Positions 1 to 10,599 of a stretch of 64,000 nucleotides of DNA are shown here, piece after piece (the first letter of the stretch is position 1; each line of letters opens with the position of its first letter). The notes under the pieces were generated by a model that was not told the origin of the DNA, did not search any database, and saw only the letters and a list, made by a program, of their open reading frames with translations. A program made the position numbers and the translations under genes. Origin of the DNA: Gentiana macrophylla (Eukaryota > Streptophyta > Magnoliopsida > Gentianales > Gentianaceae); contig JAOBSW010000193.1 in the NCBI GenBank assembly GCA_026214975.1, positions 1 through 64,000 on the forward strand, given 5' to 3'.

Positions 1-1198
1 TCACGTTCGGTCACCCAAGCCTAAGTTGATAAATGCATGTCAATCTTTTGGATTCTCCTATGTCGGCTACAACTCCTATATAAACAAAGCACCACGATCT
101 TGAGAGAAAGACACACCACTACAACACAAAACAATTTATACAATTTGAGTTTTAAGTTTTAGTTTTCTTTTCTTTTCTTTATGTTCGTTCATTGTGGATT
201 CATTGGATTCTCCGATTAGGAGCGCATTAAAAAGTGGGAGTCACTCTGCCGTCTTGGTATATGACTATTCAATTATGCAATCTTTATTCATAGATCGATG
301 TATTTTATTATGGAGTAGTTTTATTTGTATTGATTGCGTGATGTAGATTTATTTACGAACCCATGTGTTTAGGTTAGGATCGTTAAGAAGTAATCATGAT
401 TTGTTCCGACACAAAACTGTGTTCGGTCGACCAAGACATGTCATTCGGTCACCCGAGTGCTGTCGTTCGGTCGACCGAGCATGGTGATATGTAGGGCAAT
501 ATTATGATCGGCTTCGACTACGTCAGATTCTCTGATTTGGAATTAAAACGAGTAATTAAACCTGATCAACTTAATTATTTGTCATCATAATTTAACATGA
601 AACCCAAAAAGTGATTGTTACTTAGGATATAGATTGAATCGGCATCTAAGAAGTACGCCTTACCCTAGGAATGTTGCTTAGATGAGGTTACGGTTTATAC
701 CGGCATCCCTAGTCTCGTAATTGTGTCAGAAGTTATATGAGATGGAGGCATTAAAAAGAGAAGTCACGTAATTGAGGCACGGTGATTTATATGGCCTAAC
801 CGGAGCTAAATCTACCTTAGGGGATGACTCCCGTAGTCATCATAATTAATCTTTAACGTTTGTTTTATCTCGTTATCATCCTAATTCACATGGGGGAGTT
901 ATAATCTACTAGCGTAATCAATACTATTTGTTTAGATAATATCAACCGTATTATCCGTGTTTTAGTAGTCTTTAGTTTGTCTTCGTGGTCTTTTGTGTCT
1001 TGTGGTTGTCACTATTTTATTTACTGCATTTAGTTGGTCGTAGACCGCCCTTTCAATTTAGTTCTAATAGGATAAAGTTGTGTTTTATTTGTGCCGAGTC
1101 TCTGTGGGATCGACCTCGACTCTATCCGACTATACTACAATTGAACCTAGTTCTCTTGCTAGTGTGTTAGTAGGCATCGAGTTAATAATTTAACTTCA
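1..1198 (+). repeat. Athila-type gypsy LTR, 3' part, cut by window start
   Basis: I see a TATA box at 77-84, no long ORF, and an end region (about 1080-1198) laid out like the end of the complete Athila LTR at 51040-51180: a 'gtgggatcgacct' block, then 'tactac', then an AT-rich tail ending in CA. To the right the sequence changes abruptly to copia A, so this is probably the 3' LTR, or a solo LTR, of an element inserted in copia A. Four copies of a CG-rich motif (TTCGGTC.ACC.AG) flank the promoter. The start of the LTR is outside the window, so no target duplication can be checked. The lineage is inferred from layout, not from a coding domain. Confidence 0.6.
77..84 (+). promoter_or_regulatory. 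TATA box of the first LTR
   Basis: TATATAAA in the context 'ctcctatataaacaaagc', followed about 30 bp later by an A/C-rich stretch typical of a plant transcription start. It is the expected core promoter at the U3/R border. Confidence 0.6.
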
Positions 1199-1502
1199 CC
1201 TCCATCAATAGGTGGGATATTCTGGCGGTTGAATGGTACAACTTTTCAAATTCCATGATGGTTTTGATAATGGATACATGTCTTGCTTTCGACAATCGTG
1301 GGGTGTACACACGAAGTCTGGCAAAAGAAGCTGTGGCAATTTAATGCGATATAACATTTGTTGATTCTATCTTATCAACTTTTGACCAAATTTTAAATAA
1401 AATGAAAATCGATGCCGAGGTCGGGTTTTAAAGATAATCGATTCTTGTCAAGTTCTTGATTTTGTCAAATTCTTCCAATTTGTCGATTTGAGATTGTTGA
1501 TG

Positions 1503-3110
1503 TCAATGACTAGTCTCATTAAGAGCGCACCCAAAGATAACAAAGATTAATCCCTTGGCGAATCTCGGCTTAAGCGACTTTGATATTCCCAACTCGATTC
1601 TTAGTTTTGCAAATCTCTCTTTGTCCGGTGGCATAGTGAAGATGTCTCGCAACCGATCTTCGATGAGTACATAAAGAAGCATTATATCCTTCTTCTCTGC
1701 ATGATCTCTAATAAAGTGGTGGCGTACATCAATGTGCTTTGTTCTTGAATGTAAAGCTGGATTATCGATAATTGCAATTGCACTTGTGTTATCACACATT
1801 ATGGGAATTGTTCCTTCTTCTATCCCATAGTCTCTTAATTGTTGTCTGATCCATAAAACTTGAGCACAACAACTTCCAGCTGCTATATATTCAGCTTATG
1901 CGGTTGAAGTTGAGATTGAGTTTTGCTTTTTGCTAAACCATGACACAAGTCTATTTCCTAATAACTGACATGTGCCTGATGTGCTTTTTCTGTCCACTTT
2001 GCAACCAGCATAATCTGAATCTGAGTAAGAAATTAGCTTGAATTCTCCTTCTTTTGAATACCAAATACCAACTCCTTCTGTATCTTTTAGATATTTCAAA
2101 GTTCTTTTCACAACTGTGAGATGGCTTTCCTTTGGTCTTGACTGAAATCTTGCACAAACACCAACTGTAAAAGATATGTCTGGCCTACTTGCTGTAAGAT
2201 AGAGTAAGCTTCCAATCATTCTCCTGTAGAGTGTTTGATCAACATCTTTACCTTCTTTATCTTCATCTAGTCTGACGTTCGTCCCCATTGGTGTGGAAAT
2301 TCCAGTAGATTTCTCCATACCAAACTTTTTGATAAGTTCTCTTGTATATTTGGTTTGATGAATGAAGATTCCATCCGCTAGTTGTTTAACTTGTAATCCT
2401 AGGAAATAATTTAATTCTCCCATCATACTCATTTGAAATTTGCTTTTCATCAAACTTGCAAATTTCTCACATAATCAATTAATTTTCTCGATCCAAAGAT
2501 GATATCATCAACATAAATTTGAACAAGTAGAGTATCTTCTCCATTCTTCATCCTGAACAATGTTTTGTCGATTGTTCCTTTGATAAATCCGTTATCTACT
2601 AAAAATTGAGATAGAGTTTCATACCAAGCTCTTGGTGCTTGTTTAAGTCCATAAAGAGCTTTCCTTAGTCTGAAAACTTTATCAGTTTGATCCTTGATTT
2701 CAAATCCCGGTGGTTGTTGAACATATACTTCTTCTTCAAGAATTCCATTTAGAAACGCACTTTTAACATCCATCGATAAACTTTGAATTTCTTATGAAAT
2801 TTGCATAAGCAAGAAAAAGTCGATTGCTTCTAGTCTTGCAGGCAAGTGCGTAAGTTTCATCAAAGTCTATGCCTTTCGCTTGAGAGTATCCCTTGGCTAC
2901 TAGTGCGGCTTTGTTTCGATGACATTTCCATCTTCATCAAGTTTATTTCGAAAACCCATTTGGTTCCAATGATATTGACATGAAGCTGGTTTATCTACCA
3001 GTTCCATACTTGATTTCTCTCAAATTCATTTAGTTCTTCTTGCATAGCTAATATCCAACTGGATCTTTCAAGGCTTCTTCAAGTTCTTTAGGTTCGATTG
3101 AAATAGAAAG
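1503..3110 (-). pseudogene. pol: Copia A reverse transcriptase and RNase H
   Basis: RNA-dependent DNA polymerase plus RNase H for cDNA synthesis in the cytoplasmic particle. The RT shows [10 protein letters not shown], the [10 protein letters not shown] block and the catalytic YVDD ([10 protein letters not shown] near 2500), then [16 protein letters not shown]. RNase H shows [23 protein letters not shown] and [10 protein letters not shown] with [14 protein letters not shown], which is typical of the SIRE/Maximus lineage. The frame is broken around 1800-1900, at 2453 and between 2773 and 3000, so the module is read in several pieces. The region between 2773 and 3370 reads as the RT N-terminus and the integrase-RT linker with several breaks. 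Confidence 0.85.
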
Positions 3111-3372
3111 CATGCTATCATCGCATCTAGTTGATGTCTTGTTCGAACTCGGCTTGAGTATCACCAATAACTTGTTCTTGAGGATGATCTTTCATCCATT
3201 GATGTGTGTGAGTTTGTATCGGTGATTTGTATTTTGTTCAAGCTGATTCTTCAAAAGCGGTTCTTGAATTTGTTCAACCGAGTCGATTGAGGTTGTTCAA
3301 GTTGTTGAGTAGTTGGAAAAGCGAGGTGATCTTGATCTCAAAATTCTGAAATTTGTAGTCTTCCAACATCAA

Positions 3373-4568
3373 TCAAGCAGGTTTCGTGTGATTGGTAAGC
3401 GAGACCGAGGCGGTTCTCAGTCGGTCTTCAGTTGTTTCACCAGGAAAATTTAGCTCATCAAATACCACATGTATTGATTCTTCATGCTTGAGTGTCCTTT
3501 TATTCAATACTCTGAATGCTTTGCTGACACTTGAATATCCTAGGAAAATTCCTTCATCAGCTTTGGGTTGAAAAACATGAAGTTGATCTTTTCCATTATT
3601 GTGTATGAAACATTTGCTTCCAAACGCGTGAAAGTATGAAACATTTGGTTTTCTTCCATTCCAAATTTCATAAGGAGTCTTTTCATGTCTCTTGTTCATG
3701 AGAGCTCATTGCTCGAGTGTAACAAGTCGTGTTTTTATACGCCCAATATCTTTCGGTAGTTTAGCTTCACGAGATCATAGTCCTTCCAAACTTCTTTGAG
3801 CGCCCTGCTTTTCTTCTTTCGGCTACACCATTTTGTCGAGGTGTTCTGTGGCGACAAGTTGGTGTAAAACACCATTTTCTTCACAATATTCAATAATCAC
3901 CTTTGTTGAGGAATTCGGTTCCTTTATCAGATCTTATTTTTACAAGCTGAAACTCCTTTACGATTCAAGTCTCTAAGAAGTTACGTGAGTTTTTGCTTGG
4001 TTTCACTTTTCTTGGTTAGAAAGATTACCTAGGTATATCTTGAAAAATCATCTACTACCACCAATGTATACTTCTTTCCAATGACATTGATTGGTGTAAT
4101 AGGTCCAAATAAGTCCATATGTAGCAATTCTAGATGTCTGGTTGTTGAATGCTGAGACTTAGTCTTGAAACTTGCCTTTGTTTGTTTTCCCTGTTGACAC
4201 GCATCACATAAGCTGTCCTTCTTATATGAAATCTCTGGTAGTCCAATGACTAGCTGCTTCTTAACAAGTGTATTAATGTCATCAAAGTTGAGATGACTCA
4301 GTTTCTTGTGCCATAGCCAACTGATTTCTGATTTGGTATGCACAAGCAAACAAGTTTCAGCGACGGCTGTTGTCCAATCTACCACATACATGTTTTCTTT
4401 CCTTCTTCCGGCTAGGACAACTTGATAAGCTGATTCGCTGATGACAACACAAAATTCTTTATCAAAAGTAACTTTGTATCCCATATCACAAAATTGACTT
4501 GTGCTGAGTAGATTGTAGTGTAGTCCTTCTACATAGGATACATTTTTGATTGTAAGTCCATTTCTGAT
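3373..4568 (-). pseudogene. pol: Copia A GAG-pre-integrase and integrase
   Basis: The open part at 4029-4484 contains a GAG-pre-integrase zinc motif (WLWHKKLSHLN, then CDACQQGK) followed by the first catalytic Asp of the integrase (MDLFGPITP) and VVVDDFSRYT. Further down the minus strand I can read the second Asp (SDKGTEF near 3915) and the Glu context (GVAER near 3830), in shifted frames. The C-terminal block 3373-3699 shows the YEIWNGRKPN, GYSSVSKAFRVLN and HVVFDE motifs of copia integrases. All three D-D-E positions are traceable, but frameshifts separate them. Confidence 0.85.
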
Positions 4569-4570
4569 TT

Positions 4571-4927
4571 AGGGTAGATCACAGAGAAGATCACCGTGAG
4601 GAGCGTAGCAAAGTAACAATCCAGGACCGCGAGATCAAGAAGCTAGTTAAGTTCAATGAGGCTGATTACATCCCTCTGAACACCCCTGCAAAATATATCG
4701 TTATGGAAATTCGTGACAGAATTGAGAAGCTGAGGCCTATGAGGGCCGACACTGACATACAAGACAACACAAAGTTTTGTGACTTTTATGAGGATCATGG
4801 GCACATCATAGAGGAAATTTCCTCACTAAGAAATATCATTGACAAAATGATCAAAAACAGAGAGTTGGACAAATACAAGAAAAACAACTGGGCCAAGAAA
4901 CGACAGACTTCCGAGAAAATATACTAA
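4571..4927 (+). pseudogene. gag: Tat gag C-terminal part
   Basis: It is open in one frame from the junction to a stop at 4925-4927. It starts with a charged stretch, then 'YIPLNTPAKYIV', and later FCDFYEDHGHIIEE, which corresponds to the modified zinc-finger-like end of Tat gag (consensus style YC.FH...GH.TEEC). A Lys-rich tail follows. Gag forms the particle that packages the element RNA. The N-terminal two thirds are absent because the element is truncated at 4569; there is no start codon. Confidence 0.75.
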
Positions 4928-5099
4928 TGAAATCTGGGTAATCTTGGAAGAGTTCACAACACATAATCAGCTCAAAAGCCAGATTAATTCCATCAATATG
5001 CGAGAGTACGAAAAGCCGATCCTCTTGGGTCCGTCAGAGTAGGATATCTCTATCACAAGAAGTGAGTTAGCCATCCCACCAGGAGCGATCGAGCTCTCA

Positions 5100-5790
5100 A
5101 TCGCAATTCAGATCAGAATCAATGACACCGGAGTCATCTGAGTCCTTATAGATACTAGGGCTGGAAGGGACATTATGTACTTGGATACTCTCAAACAGCT
5201 AAAAATTGGAACTTCCAGGTTAAGGCCTTATTCAGGGATGTTGGAAGGTTTCTCAAATGACAAAGTCTCGGTCATGGGGATGATCGATCTCGATGTTGAA
5301 ATTGGTGACTATGAGCCATATCGTAAAGAGAAGGTGAGATTTCTTGTGGTAGATCTGTATTCTCATCGCTGCCATCCTGGGAATCTTGGCACAGAGAAGA
5401 TTTCAAGTGGTCATCTCAACGCCTCATCAGCGGGCCAAATTTTACACCGATCAAGGAATAGGGCTCGTTGTCAGCCGACCAAGTTTCCTTTTAGACCATA
5501 TTACCGTAAATCGAGCAGATTATCAAGAGCGAGGCACTTTCAAAAAGATCAAAGTCACTGATGTAGGCTCCTCAGTGAATGCAAAACGCATCGATGGAAC
5601 TTATGAGGTCGGACCCGAGGAAGGTCGGGACCAAAGGATGGAAATAATTGAGAATAAAGGCGGATCGAGGCTTACGCCCAGCGCGAAAAAAGATGACATC
5701 GGACCCAAGAAGGTCATCTACGACACACGAGAAGTCAAAGACGGTCTAGAGTTCACCTTGCAAAAAATAATCGATAGAGGTAGTGATTAA
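5100..5790 (+). pseudogene. pol: Tat aspartic protease region
   Basis: The polyprotein-processing protease is recognisable by 'LIDTRAGRDIMYLDTL' near 5145-5190, where the family normally has LVD.GSS.D. The active-site triad is therefore altered: Asp and Thr remain, the Gly is Arg. It continues with LRPYSGMLEGFSND and VRFLVVDLYS. The downstream part 5386-5790 (HQRAKFYTDQGIG) corresponds to the conserved segment after the protease, in a shifted frame. Stops and a frameshift near 5385 separate the two halves. Confidence 0.7.
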
Positions 5791-5879
5791 CGAGGAATTT
5801 CTGAACAAAAACTCAAGATAGGGATTGATTGTCCACAAGGCGAAATGGAAGAGCTAGTTAAATTGCTAACTTAGATGCC

Positions 5880-7030
5880 TTTGCTTGGAAGGTGAAAGAC
5901 ATGAGGCGTGGAGCCGAAATTACCTTGCATCACTTGAGCGTTGATCCAAATTCTGAGGGCCATCCAGTGGTGGCCACATCAATTTTCCCAGGGAGAAGGA
6001 AGTAGCAATCAAGGCTAAGGTTGATAAGGTGGTATAGGCCGGGATCATCGAGGAACTTCAATACCCTCCTGGCTCGCCAATGTCGCCACGGTGAAGAAAA
6101 GCAAGCGAGAAAATGGCGTATGTGCGTCGACTTCACTGAGACTGAATAAGGCATGTCCTAAGGATCCCTATGAGCTACCACGAAGTGATCGAATGGTTGA
6201 CCGGATCGCCGAATTTAAAGACTAAGCCTCTTTGGCGTGTATTCGGGCTATTACCAGGTTAGGATGGCAAGCGATGAAAAAGATATGACGGTATTCGGGG
6301 GCATGGGCGAGAATGTACTTCTACGAAATGATGCCCCTTTGGTTTGAAAAATGTTGGCTTAATAATCGAGAGAATGGTCAACATAGTGTTTGGTAATCAG
6401 ATTGGAAGGAACATGGAAGCATACATCGATGACATGGTAGTGAAATTGGACAGAGGGAACCACACGGAGGATCTGCAAGAAACCTTTGACAATGTGAAAG
6501 GACATTCCATGAAACTAAATCCGGCTAAATGTACATTTGGGGTTTAGGCTGTAAAATTTCTCGGGTTCATTGTCACTCAGAAGGGAATCGAAGCAAATCC
6601 AGAAAACATTCAAGCCCTCTTAAACATGACAGAGCCAACGACTCTCAAGGAAGTACAGAGACTGAATGGAAGGATCATCGTCTTGGGAAGATTTATATCG
6701 AAATCTGCTGATAAATGCTTGTCATTCTTTAAAGTGCTAAAAGGAAGCAAATGATTTGAGTGGATGGAGGAATGCTTGATGGCTTTCGAAGCCCTGAAGA
6801 AATATCTAGTGGATCCCCCACTTCGGGTTAGCCCGAATGTGAGGCGATGAACTTTTCTTTATCTGGTGGCTTCAGATCGGGCTATAGCCGCGGTTCTTGT
6901 CAGGAGGACCGCACCTCTCAAAATCTTGTTTTTCTGTTTCCAAAGATCTCAGTCCCGTCGAGAGCCATTATTTTAATCTAGAAAAGTTGGCTTACTCGCT
7001 TGTTGTTGCGGCTCGTAAACTAAGGGCTTA
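5880..7030 (+). pseudogene. pol: Tat reverse transcriptase and first RNase H
   Basis: I can follow MCVDFTE (near 6120), GVYSGYYQVRMA (near 6240), the catalytic box AYIDDMVVK (near 6420-6445; Y-I-D-D form), KLNPAKCTFGV, then KFLGFIVTQKGIEANPENIQ and FEWMEECLMAFEALKKYL. The RNase H that follows (about 6850-7030) is recognisable only by weak blocks. Several stops and frameshifts occur (for example near 6030, 6340, 6548 and 6750). The catalytic aspartates of the RT are still present. Confidence 0.75.
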
Positions 7031-7133
7031 TTTTTCCTCTCATAATACTCTTTGTGCTAACTAATAGTCCTCTCCGCCAAGTGCTTCATAAGCCTGATCT
7101 ATCGAGGTTAAACTTCTGCGATGGGCAAATGAA

Positions 7134-7763
7134 ATGACCGAGTTCGATATTCAATATCATTCCAGGAAGGCTATAAAAGCTCAATCTCTAGCAGACTTAG
7201 TAGTGGAAAAAAGCTTTAGTGAGGAACAAGCCGCCAAACATCATAGCTCACAACCCATCGACAAGCAAAGCTCTCTAACAGCAACCGCACCAATAAGGCC
7301 AAATCATTGTTGGCAACTATACGTTGATGGTGCAGCATGCCGAAATGGCTATGGGGCAGGAATAATATTGTTAGAGCCTGGTACATCAGAAGAGATTGAA
7401 AAGGTATTAAGATTTGACTTTACTGCATCAAACAACCAGGTTGAATATGAGGCAGTGATAGCGGGTCTGGAACTCGCCAAAGCAATGAATGTGGAAAACG
7501 TAAATGTCAACTATGATTCGCAAGTAGTGGTCTATCAGATAACTGGCTCGTTCGAGGAAAAATATGACACACTGAGGCGATATCCAGATCTAGTCAAAAA
7601 GCTAAGAGGCACCTTCAAATACTGTGAATTCCGCAACATCCCCCACGAAGAGAATCATCGGCGTACTATCTGTCAAAGCGAACATCCAAGGACGAATTTA
7701 GTGACCTGTCTATCATGTTTGAATACCTCAGCGAGCCTGCCATCAAACGGTCATAAATCATGA
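7134..7763 (+). CDS. pol: Tat archaeal-type RNase H (second RNase H)
   Basis: A 209-residue open frame. Residues about 60-175 match the additional RNase H of Tat elements: WQLYVDGAACRNGYGAG (first Asp), ASNNQVEYEAVIAGLELA (Glu) and NYDSQVVVYQITGSFE (Asp), so the catalytic acids D-E-D are all visible. The frame breaks after about residue 178 (NIPHEENHRR), where the family continues with a final Asp (conserved N..AD.LA). The enzyme would remove RNA from RNA/DNA hybrids. It is the best preserved domain of this element and the firmest basis for the Tat assignment. Confidence 0.85.
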   Translation: MTEFDIQYHSRKAIKAQSLADLVVEKSFSEEQAAKHHSSQPIDKQSSLTATAPIRPNHCWQLYVDGAACRNGYGAGIILLEPGTSEEIEKVLRFDFTASNNQVEYEAVIAGLELAKAMNVENVNVNYDSQVVVYQITGSFEEKYDTLRRYPDLVKKLRGTFKYCEFRNIPHEENHRRTICQSEHPRTNLVTCLSCLNTSASLPSNGHKS

Positions 7764-7799
7764 ACATCCAACCCTTAGCTCCATGTTGGATAGATGAAA

Positions 7800-9018
7800 T
7801 CAAGGCTCATCTCGAAACATGAATGCTATGCACATATCAGAGAGAGGCTCGGGTCTTGAGAAAAAGGTCAGCGTGCTACACAATCATAGATAGATTTCTA
7901 TACAGAAGATCTTTCTCGAAAAACCACTGCAGCGGTACGAACAGCCCGAAGAGGTCAAAGGAATACTCAAAGAACTCCACTAGGGAGTGTGTGGGGGCTA
8001 TCCGTCAAGCCACATATTGTCTCAAAAAGTCCTATTGGTGGGATATTATTGGCCAAAACTAGCGGAGAACTCTCAGAAATATGCTAAAGTCGTGACCAGT
8101 GTCAACGCTTCGCCGATATACCAAGACTCCCTTCAGTTGAGCAAAGCATTATTGTCGTCACCTGGCCTTTCGACATGTGGACAATTGACCTCATCGGACC
8201 ACTAAGAAAAAGGTGATCCGGATGCGAGTACATAGTAGTCGCAGTAGACTACTTCACAAAATGGATCGAGGTGAAAGAACTGGTGAAATTTTTTGCCAAA
8301 GACATTATACATTTCTTGCTGAACAAAGTATGGACTCGGTTCGGGGTCCCTAGAGCGACGGTGTCAAATCATGGGCCACAGTTCCGAGAAGAATTCACAG
8401 AATTCTGCAAGGAAGATAACGTCAAACATTGGCAGTCATTTGTGCTATCCGTAAGGAAACGGACAAGCCGAGAACACCAACAAGCATGTTCTGATGGTGC
8501 TGAAGAAAAGTTTAGATGATAATGGGGGAAATTGGGTGGATCACTTACCAGAAACTCTGTGGTCACTACGAACATCCTGCAAAACAACCATGGGCGAGAA
8601 ACCATTTTCCTTAACATACGGTTCGGAAGCCAAGGCTCCAGTCGAAATGGCCTGCCAAGCATAAGGGTCTCGCACTTCGACGAGGTTGAAAACATCACAA
8701 ATTGACAGGCGGAACTCAACCACGTAGAAGAAAAACGATTGAAATCTTATGCTCAGCTCGAAAATCACAAACAGGCCGTGAAAAGGCATCACGATAAGTG
8801 AGTCCGCAACCACTTTTTTGTTGTGGGGGATTTCGTCCTGCGCAAGAGGAAGGCCGCCGGTCATGAGGTGGTCAAAGGCAAGTTGTCTAAAAATTGGGAG
8901 GGTCCGTTCCAAGTATCAAAGATATTGATAAAGGGAATCTATATCCTGAAATATAAAGAAGACCGAGAATTCAACAGACCTTGGCATGCGAACAACCTAA
9001 AAAGGTATTACATGTGAA
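7800..9018 (+). pseudogene. pol: Tat integrase
   Basis: Pieces of the zinc-binding N-terminal domain lie at 7987-8110 (LVGYYWPKL). The core is visible from 8240 (AVDYFTKWIE) through GVPRATVSNHGPQF near 8345-8385. The family has VSDNG or ISDNG there, so the second catalytic Asp is replaced by Asn. The C-terminal domain 8823-9018 is open and well preserved (GDFVLRKR, KLSKNWEGPFQV and a final HANNLKRYYM before the stop). Frameshifts lie near 8200, 8520 and 8800. Enzymatically this copy is dead. Confidence 0.8.
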
Positions 9019-9371
9019 TGTGCTCTTTTCCCGTTACCCCGGAATTTTTTAAAAAGAACCATGTACCCAACCTTTTGAAATCAATTCAAATGAAATTTTC
9101 ATATTTTGTGAAGCAATTTCCGAGCTTGTAGCAAAAAGAGAGAGAGAGAGAAAGAGGGAGAGATATATGATTCATAAATGCAAAAGACGACAAAGCGTCA
9201 GATACAAAAATCAACAAAAACTATAATACACATCCCTAGGGGTGAAAGGCATTCCGGACGTACTACTGTAGAGATTGGAGATCATCCAAGCGAAAGGCAT
9301 CGTGCGGACAACTTCTATCAACGTCGCAAAATCAACGGCCTCGTGATGGATTATTTTTCCCCAGTTGACAT
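9019..9371 (+). other. Non-coding stretch after Tat integrase, with a long purine tract
   Basis: No convincing ORF. The notable part is an uninterrupted purine run at 9133-9163 made of GA repeats. It could be the polypurine tract that primes plus-strand synthesis, which would put a 3' LTR immediately after it, or a simple repeat. No second LTR copy exists in the window to decide. Confidence 0.5.
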
Positions 9372-9990
9372 TCAGCTGCGGGATGATAATAACGTGAAGG
9401 AGAATGGCCTCATCATCAGTAAGCCTTTCAAAGTAATTACATGGAAGGGCATGGGGATTAATGAACCGTTTCCATGGCCGGCCCCCCTAAGACAAAACCG
9501 AAAAGGCATTATCAGGAGTAATGACAGGTCTACCACGGAAAAAAGCCTATGTGCTGCAGCAAAACGGGCATAAAAAGGCTCTTCATCATCAAGCGCCCAA
9601 ACCAATTCATAGTCGGCAACTGGATCGAACACTGGGAGATGATAGAAATCATTAATGACCGGCGGCGTAAAAGCGGCGGCAACTCCCGGATGGAAAGCAG
9701 AGGTGGTGTTGGTAATAGAAGCGGTCTCTCGATAAGATGAATAAAACTCACTCACCGAGTAAGATTATACCTTCCACAGGTGCCACGATAAAACCTCCCG
9801 AGCCACCAAATTCCACCCGAAACTTGGAAAAATGATCGTGGATCTTGTTCAAATTCAAGGCTTTCTCTGTAAAATGTTGCTGCGTATTGAAATACGCCAA
9901 ATAGTTGGCCTTGGCAACCGGAGAGGCTATGTAAAAGAAAGGGGACAAGCCTAAATTGGCAGTTGATCCCTTGGAAGATTCAGAAGACAT
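9372..9990 (-). pseudogene. Tat antisense ORF, copy A
   Basis: Read on the strand opposite to gag/pol, from an ATG at 9990. The first part (9990-9748) begins MSSESSKG and contains LSPFFYIASPVAKANYLAYF and EKALNLNK. After a frame change near 9750 it continues with SEFYSSYRE, PPVINDFYHLPVFDP and LDDEEPFYARFAAA. The FY...IN..L pattern recalls the 'putative plant transposon protein' domain found beside plant retrotransposons; this is a judgement by eye. No enzyme motif is visible. It has its own TATA box 75-80 bp upstream and a G-box further up. Copy B (10827-11238) is a diverged duplicate. Confidence 0.6.
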
Positions 9991-10064
9991 GATTAGGAGA
10001 AGAAATGGAATTTGAAGCTTGTTAAAATATATAGTTCAGATGAAAAAGAAAGAAGAAAGTTCCC

Positions 10065-10074
10065 TTTTTATAAA
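10065..10074 (-). promoter_or_regulatory. TATA-like box of antisense ORF A
   Basis: On the minus strand this reads TTTATAAAAA, about 75-80 bp upstream of the ATG at 9990. The spacing is that of a plant core promoter with a short leader. Copy B has an equivalent box at 11311-11320. Confidence 0.5.
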
Positions 10075-10246
10075 GGAAGGACAACCCAAAAGTCGCATTA
10101 ATCACCCCACGCTTATCAAGGCCAGATCAATGCAATACGGATTACACGCCCGCCGAGGAGTTAGCGAAACGCGACGGAATTAATGCGCTTTGACCTAATA
10201 GAGATCTCAGATACTGAGTCAAACATGGTGAAACTAGAAGAACCGC

Positions 10247-10252
10247 CACGTG
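10247..10252 (-). promoter_or_regulatory. G-box upstream of antisense ORF A
   Basis: A palindromic CACGTG core, about 175 bp upstream of the TATA box of antisense ORF A. G-boxes bind bZIP and bHLH factors in plants. One six-base match alone could be chance; it gains weight because G-boxes also precede ORF3 of copia C and copia D. Confidence 0.35.
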
Positions 10253-10599
10253 CTGAATTCGCCCAAGGGAAGCAGGACTGCCCGCAAGAATTTTGAGCCG
10301 CGAGAGGATAATTACGGATTATCCAAAAAAAAGAAGAGAAAAGGGCTTCGCTGCCGGTTAAATCAAAAATGGAGAAACAAATACAGAATGACTTCATAAA
10401 AGGGAAAGTTACAAGCGTAAAACAGAAAGACATCGAAACCACAATGCCACATGATCAAAACTGAGACCCTTTGATGCGGTACCGATCACGGGAATGAACG
10501 GCAGACCTAGAAATGTCAGTATAGAGGCAAGAAATCGCCCAAACGAGTGCAAGGCGATGGTCAGGATCCATAGGAGAAGGAAAACTTCACGGCCTCACG

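Larger units (their letters stand above)
1199..4568 (-). mobile_element. Copia A: SIRE-type Ty1/copia fragment (GAG-pre-integrase to post-pol region)
   Basis: Reading from high to low coordinates, it carries GAG-pre-integrase, integrase, reverse transcriptase, RNase H and a short post-pol stretch (about 1500-1199). That last stretch matches the region between pol and ORF3 of copia B (18860-19010). The downstream end is cut by the first LTR. The upstream end stops at 4568, inside the protease/GAG-pre-integrase linker, where Tat sequence begins. Gag, 5' LTR and ORF3 are missing. It is close to copia B in its protein motifs, and several frames are broken. Confidence 0.85.
9991..10599 (-). other. 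Upstream region of antisense ORF A, grading into remnants of copy B
   Basis: 9991-10260 holds the likely promoter of copy A: a TATA-like box at 10065-10074 and a CACGTG G-box at 10247-10252. 10260-10600 contains no ORF that I can assign. Its right part may be the degenerate C-terminal end of copy B, because minus-strand fragments there align loosely with the end of copy A. Confidence 0.45.

Noticed and set aside
985..1170. 61-codon ORF near the window start
   Set aside because: It lies in the U5 part of an Athila-type LTR, is hydrophobic by T-richness, and has no conserved motif.
8369..8912. Minus-strand ORFs over the Tat integrase
   Set aside because: They are shadows of the integrase reading frame on the plus strand, without upstream promoter or conserved motif.
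9750..9756. Splice donor (GGTGAGT on the minus strand) in antisense ORF A
   Set aside because: It coincides with the frame change and would be attractive, but I see no matching acceptor that restores the frame, and the second copy has no equivalent.
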